From Actinoplanes subtropicus (GTDB lineage: Bacteria > Actinomycetota > Actinomycetes > Mycobacteriales > Micromonosporaceae): a stretch of 64,000 bases of DNA. A program made the position numbers and the translations under genes. The DNA lies in NCBI RefSeq assembly GCF_000721705.1, contig NZ_JOJL01000026.1, forward strand, positions 186,001 through 250,000, in the 5' to 3' direction. This document shows positions 60,981 to 64,000 of this stretch, piece after piece. Positions within the stretch are counted from its first letter, which is position 1. The number at the start of each line of letters is the position of its first letter. Below the pieces are notes generated by a model. The model searched no databases. It was not told the DNA's origin and saw nothing but the letters and a program-made list of their open reading frames with translations.

Positions 60981-62207
60981 GTGGACGCTGACCGGATGGC
61001 CCGGCTCGACGACCTGCAACGGGATCCCTACGGAACGTATGAGCGAGCCCGCCGCACCCCCGGCCTGACCTTCGTCCCCGAGCTGAACGCCTGGCTGGTC
61101 AGCCGGCAGGCCGACGCGCGGGAGGTGCTTCGCCGGCCGGCGGAGTTCTCGTCGGCCAACGCGCTGCTGCCGGACGTGCCGCCCAGCCCGGCCGTGATCG
61201 GCGTGCTGATGCAGGGGATCGGCGGCTCGCCCACGGTGGTCACCTCGGACGGCGACGCGCACCAGCGCTACCGGGCGCCGCTGTCCCGCGGGCTCTCCCC
61301 GGCGCGGGTCGCCGCGGTCGTCCCGTACCTCCGGGAGCGGGCCGCCGCGCTGGTCGACTCCTTTGCCGATGTCGCCGGCCGGCAGCCCGTCGACCTGGTC
61401 GAGCGGTACGCGAGGCGCCTCCCCGGCGAGGTCATCGGCCACCTGCTCGGCCTGGCCGCGGAGGACGTGCCGGTCGCGATCTCCGGCAGCTACCGCGCCG
61501 AGCAGCTGCTCTTCCGTCCCCTGCCGGAGGAGGAGCAGCTGGCCGCCGCCCGGGACGTGGTCGCCCTGCAGCACCTGCTCGACGGGTACGCCCGGGCCCG
61601 CCGGGCGGATCCCCGCGACGACCTGTGCACGGAGATGGTGTCGGCGCTGGCGCCGGGCGACGGCGAGCTGAGCTTCGAGCAGCGCGGCGAGATCGTGTCG
61701 AACCTGCAGAACCTGCTGATCGCCGGGCACCTCACCACCACGGCGCTGATCGGCTCGGCCCTGCTGCACCTGCTCCGCGACCGGGCGCAGTGGGAGCTGC
61801 TGTGCGAGCGCCCCGAGCTGATCCCGGCCGCGGTCGAGGAGGCGGCCCGGTACGACACCGCCGTGCAGGGTTTCCGCCGCGTCACCACCCGGCCGGTCAC
61901 CATCGCGGGCACCGACCTGCCGGCCGGCGCCGCGGTCTTCGTGGCCTTCGGCTCGGCCAACCGGGACGAGGCCGCCGGCGAGCAGCCCGACGTCTTCGAC
62001 ATCACCCGCGCGCCGGTCCGCCACCTGGCGTTCGGCCACGGCGTGCACGGCTGCCCGGGCGCGCAGCTGGCCCGGGAACAGGTGAAGATCACGCTGGAGA
62101 CGCTCACCGAGCGGCTCCCGGGCCTGCGCCTCGCCCCGGGCGAGGACGGCGCCATGCTCCCCACGATGATCCACCGCTCGCCGCGGACGCTCACCGTGGA
62201 GCTGTAA
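60981..62207 (+). CDS. Cytochrome P450
   Basis: A 408-residue soluble bacterial P450. The heme-binding motif FGHGVHGCPGAQLA is intact, the ExxR pair lies in EEAARYD, and the oxygen-binding I-helix reads IAGHLTTTALIG, where the acidic residue normally before TT is replaced by Leu. GTG 60981 follows GGGAGGC. Substrate unknown; ferredoxin genes are not adjacent. Confidence 0.92.
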   Translation: MDADRMARLDDLQRDPYGTYERARRTPGLTFVPELNAWLVSRQADAREVLRRPAEFSSANALLPDVPPSPAVIGVLMQGIGGSPTVVTSDGDAHQRYRAPLSRGLSPARVAAVVPYLRERAAALVDSFADVAGRQPVDLVERYARRLPGEVIGHLLGLAAEDVPVAISGSYRAEQLLFRPLPEEEQLAAARDVVALQHLLDGYARARRADPRDDLCTEMVSALAPGDGELSFEQRGEIVSNLQNLLIAGHLTTTALIGSALLHLLRDRAQWELLCERPELIPAAVEEAARYDTAVQGFRRVTTRPVTIAGTDLPAGAAVFVAFGSANRDEAAGEQPDVFDITRAPVRHLAFGHGVHGCPGAQLAREQVKITLETLTERLPGLRLAPGEDGAMLPTMIHRSPRTLTVEL

Positions 62208-62302
62208 GCCCCGGGGAGGAGCCGCCGTGCGACCAGAGGCGTACGGCAGCGCCATTCCCGGGTCCGATGTGCGGCGGGGCCGCCGCTCGTAGCGTCCCCC
62301 AC

Positions 62303-63049
62303 ATGACCATCAATGCTGTTCAGGCACGCGCCGCCGTGGCCGTCACCGACCTGGTGAAGGTGTACGGCAGTGGCGAGACCTCGGTCCGGGCGCTCGACGG
62401 GGTGAGCGTGAGCTTCGCCGCCGGCCGGTTCACCGCGATCATGGGGCCGTCGGGCTCGGGCAAGTCGACGCTCATGCACTGCGCCGCCGGGCTGGACACG
62501 GTGACCGAGGGCACGGTGCGGCTGGGCGACACCGACCTGACCCGGCTCTCGGACACCGCGCTGACCCGCCTGCGCCGGGACAAGGCCGGCTTCATCTTCC
62601 AGTCCTTCAACCTGCTGCCGGCGCTCACCGCCGAGCAGAACATCACGCTCCCCCTCGAACTGGCCGGCCGCCGGCCCGACCCGCAGTGGCTGGCGCAGGT
62701 GGTGGACGCGCTCGGGCTGCGGGACCGGCTGCACCACACACCGGCGCAGCTCTCCGGCGGGCAGCAACAGCGGGTGGCCTGCGCCCGGGCGCTGCTGAGC
62801 CGCCCCGAGGTCATCTTCGCGGACGAGCCGACCGGCAACCTCGACTCCCGCGCCGGGGCCGGTGTGCTCGCGTTCCTGCGCCGCTGCGTACGCGACCTCG
62901 ATCAGACCGTGGTGATGGTGACCCACGACCCGGTGGCCGCCGGGTACGCCGACCGGGTGGTGCTGCTGCGCGACGGGCGGCTGGCCGGCCAGATCGACGA
63001 GCCGACCGCCGACGCGGTGCTGGACGCGCTGAAGCGGCTGGGGGGCTGA
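62303..63049 (+). CDS. ABC transporter ATP-binding protein (MacB/LolD type)
   Basis: A 248-residue ATPase. Walker A GPSGSGKST, signature LSGGQQQRVACARALL, Walker B VIFADEPTGNLDS and VMVTHDP. It is of the class that works with FtsX-like permeases as a mechanotransmitter or lipid/protein extractor. ATG 62303. The permease gene follows 3 bases downstream. Confidence 0.93.
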   Translation: MTINAVQARAAVAVTDLVKVYGSGETSVRALDGVSVSFAAGRFTAIMGPSGSGKSTLMHCAAGLDTVTEGTVRLGDTDLTRLSDTALTRLRRDKAGFIFQSFNLLPALTAEQNITLPLELAGRRPDPQWLAQVVDALGLRDRLHHTPAQLSGGQQQRVACARALLSRPEVIFADEPTGNLDSRAGAGVLAFLRRCVRDLDQTVVMVTHDPVAAGYADRVVLLRDGRLAGQIDEPTADAVLDALKRLGG

Positions 63050-63052
63050 GCC

Positions 63053-64000
63053 GTGCTCAAGGTGACCCTCGCCGGGTTGCGGGCGCACCGGCTGCGCCTG
63101 GTCGCCACGGCCCTGGCCATCGTGCTGGGCGTCGGGTTCGTGGCCGGCACGCTGGTGTTCGGCGACACCGCGCGGGCCGCGCTGTTCGACCAGTTCGCCC
63201 GGGCGGCGCGGAACGTCGACGTGGCCGTGCGGCCGCCGCGCGACACGCTGCCTTCGTCCACCGTGGACGCCGTCCGGGCGGTCCCCGGGGTCGCCGCCGC
63301 GGACGGCCGGATGCAGGTCCCGCTCCCGCTGCTGGACCGTACCGGCAAGCTGGTCGGCAACGGCGACCGGCCGGGCCTGGCGATCTCGGTCGGCGGCGTC
63401 GACCGGCTGCGGCCGTACGACGTGACGACCGGCCGGGCGCCCGCCGGGCCGGACGAGGCGGCACTGGACGCGGACACCGCGACCCGGCTCGGCTACCACG
63501 TGGGCGACGCGGTGACGGTGCTCGACGATCACCAGCAACGGCGCCGGCTCACGCTGGTCGGCCTGCTCGGCTTCGGCGCCTCGAAGGAGTACGCCGACCA
63601 GTCGGTGCTGGCCATCACCGCGGCGACGATCACGGCGCTCACCGGGGCCACCGGCTACCAGCAGGTGGTGGCCGCGGCGGCGAGCGGCGTCCCGGATCAC
63701 ACCCTCGCCGACCGGGTACGCGCCGCGCTGCCCACGGCCGATCGGGTCAGCACCGGCGACCAGTACCGGCTGGACCTCGCCAACGACGCGGCCAACCAGG
63801 TCGAGGCGTTCCTCACCGTCGTCCTGGCCTTCGCCGTGATCGCCTGCGTGGTGGCCGCCTTCGTCATCTACAACACGTTCACCATCCTGATCGCCCAGCG
63901 GGTCCGGGAGTTGGCGCTGCTGCGCTGCGTGGGCGCCGGACGCCGCCAGTTGTTCGGCTCGGTGCTCCTGGAGTCGACGGTGGTCGGCCTGATCGGGGCG
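63053..64000 (+). CDS. FtsX-like ABC permease, N-terminal part (cut by window edge)
   Basis: The first 316 codons of an FtsX/MacB-type permease. N-terminal helix (LVATALAIVLGVGFVAGTLVFG), a periplasmic-type domain of ~220 residues, then helix VVLAFAVIACVVAAFVIYNTFTILIAQRVRELALLRCVGAGRRQ, a signature of the family. It continues beyond position 64000. It pairs with the preceding ATPase (3-base gap). Confidence 0.9.
   Translation, partial: MLKVTLAGLRAHRLRLVATALAIVLGVGFVAGTLVFGDTARAALFDQFARAARNVDVAVRPPRDTLPSSTVDAVRAVPGVAAADGRMQVPLPLLDRTGKLVGNGDRPGLAISVGGVDRLRPYDVTTGRAPAGPDEAALDADTATRLGYHVGDAVTVLDDHQQRRRLTLVGLLGFGASKEYADQSVLAITAATITALTGATGYQQVVAAAASGVPDHTLADRVRAALPTADRVSTGDQYRLDLANDAANQVEAFLTVVLAFAVIACVVAAFVIYNTFTILIAQRVRELALLRCVGAGRRQLFGSVLLESTVVGLIGA

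Overview
The window is very GC-rich chromosomal DNA from an actinobacterium, most likely a member of the Micromonosporaceae close to Actinoplanes. The basis is the block hisS / metallo-hydrolase / cyclophilins / rel / apt / secF-secD-yajC / ruvB-ruvA-ruvC / yebC / pdxT ... pimA / PIM acyltransferase / pgsA, the frequent GTG and TTG starts, an intact flagellar fliQ, and several families typical of that group (DUF1206, DUF3618, DUF4235, DUF6401, Holin-X). Genus is inference; no rRNA or tRNA gene is visible.

Region 1 (1-22045) is a housekeeping backbone read mostly on the minus strand: histidyl-tRNA synthetase (cut by the left edge), Rel (p)ppGpp enzyme, adenine phosphoribosyltransferase, Sec translocase accessory proteins, Holliday-junction resolvase RuvABC, PLP synthase, and the first steps of phosphatidylinositol mannoside synthesis. 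It is interrupted by accessory inserts: two plus-strand cyclophilin-like proteins followed by about 1.1 kb of repetitive noncoding DNA with a 110-bp MITE-like palindrome, a small secreted protein between ruvA and ruvB, an Uma2 nuclease-like gene, a solitary fliQ, and pdxS in the opposite orientation to pdxT.

Region 2 (22224-27642) holds EF-G2, a FAD monooxygenase divergent from a TetR regulator across a three-half-site operator, and a HIT / ADP-ribosylglycohydrolase pair. Region 3 (27739-32374) is a two-component system followed by a structured leader, a large exported protein that looks like a metalloprotease with a destroyed zinc site plus Fn3 and ricin-type lectin domains, and a 50-residue membrane protein. 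This is the best candidate for an undescribed system. Region 4 (32359-43585) has a probable aminodeoxyfutalosine deaminase, a trans-aconitate methyltransferase-like enzyme, an aldo/keto reductase, a cold-shock protein, a cell-envelope operon (Holin-X/DUF3618/DUF4235), MscS, DUF1206, a GH3 hexosaminidase, and RecQ whose start codon lies in a perfect palindrome.

Region 5 (43655-49453) is accessory: a translationally coupled pair of secreted proteins (an SGNH-like protein lacking key catalytic residues and a parallel-beta-helix-like protein), a gene preceded by three 18-bp repeats, AraC and VOC proteins, a GC-rich repeat field and a membrane protein. Region 6 (49526-64000) has an ABC exporter with its two-component system, a GT4 glycosyltransferase, a MarR-controlled dioxygenase divergent from a DoxX-like protein, a lipoprotein, a DUF6401 protein, a PAS/GAF/PP2C/HATPase stress phosphatase, a VOC protein, a cytochrome P450 with an atypical I-helix, and a MacB-type ABC transporter running off the right edge.

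All function calls come from reading motifs and protein similarity by eye; no database search was run.
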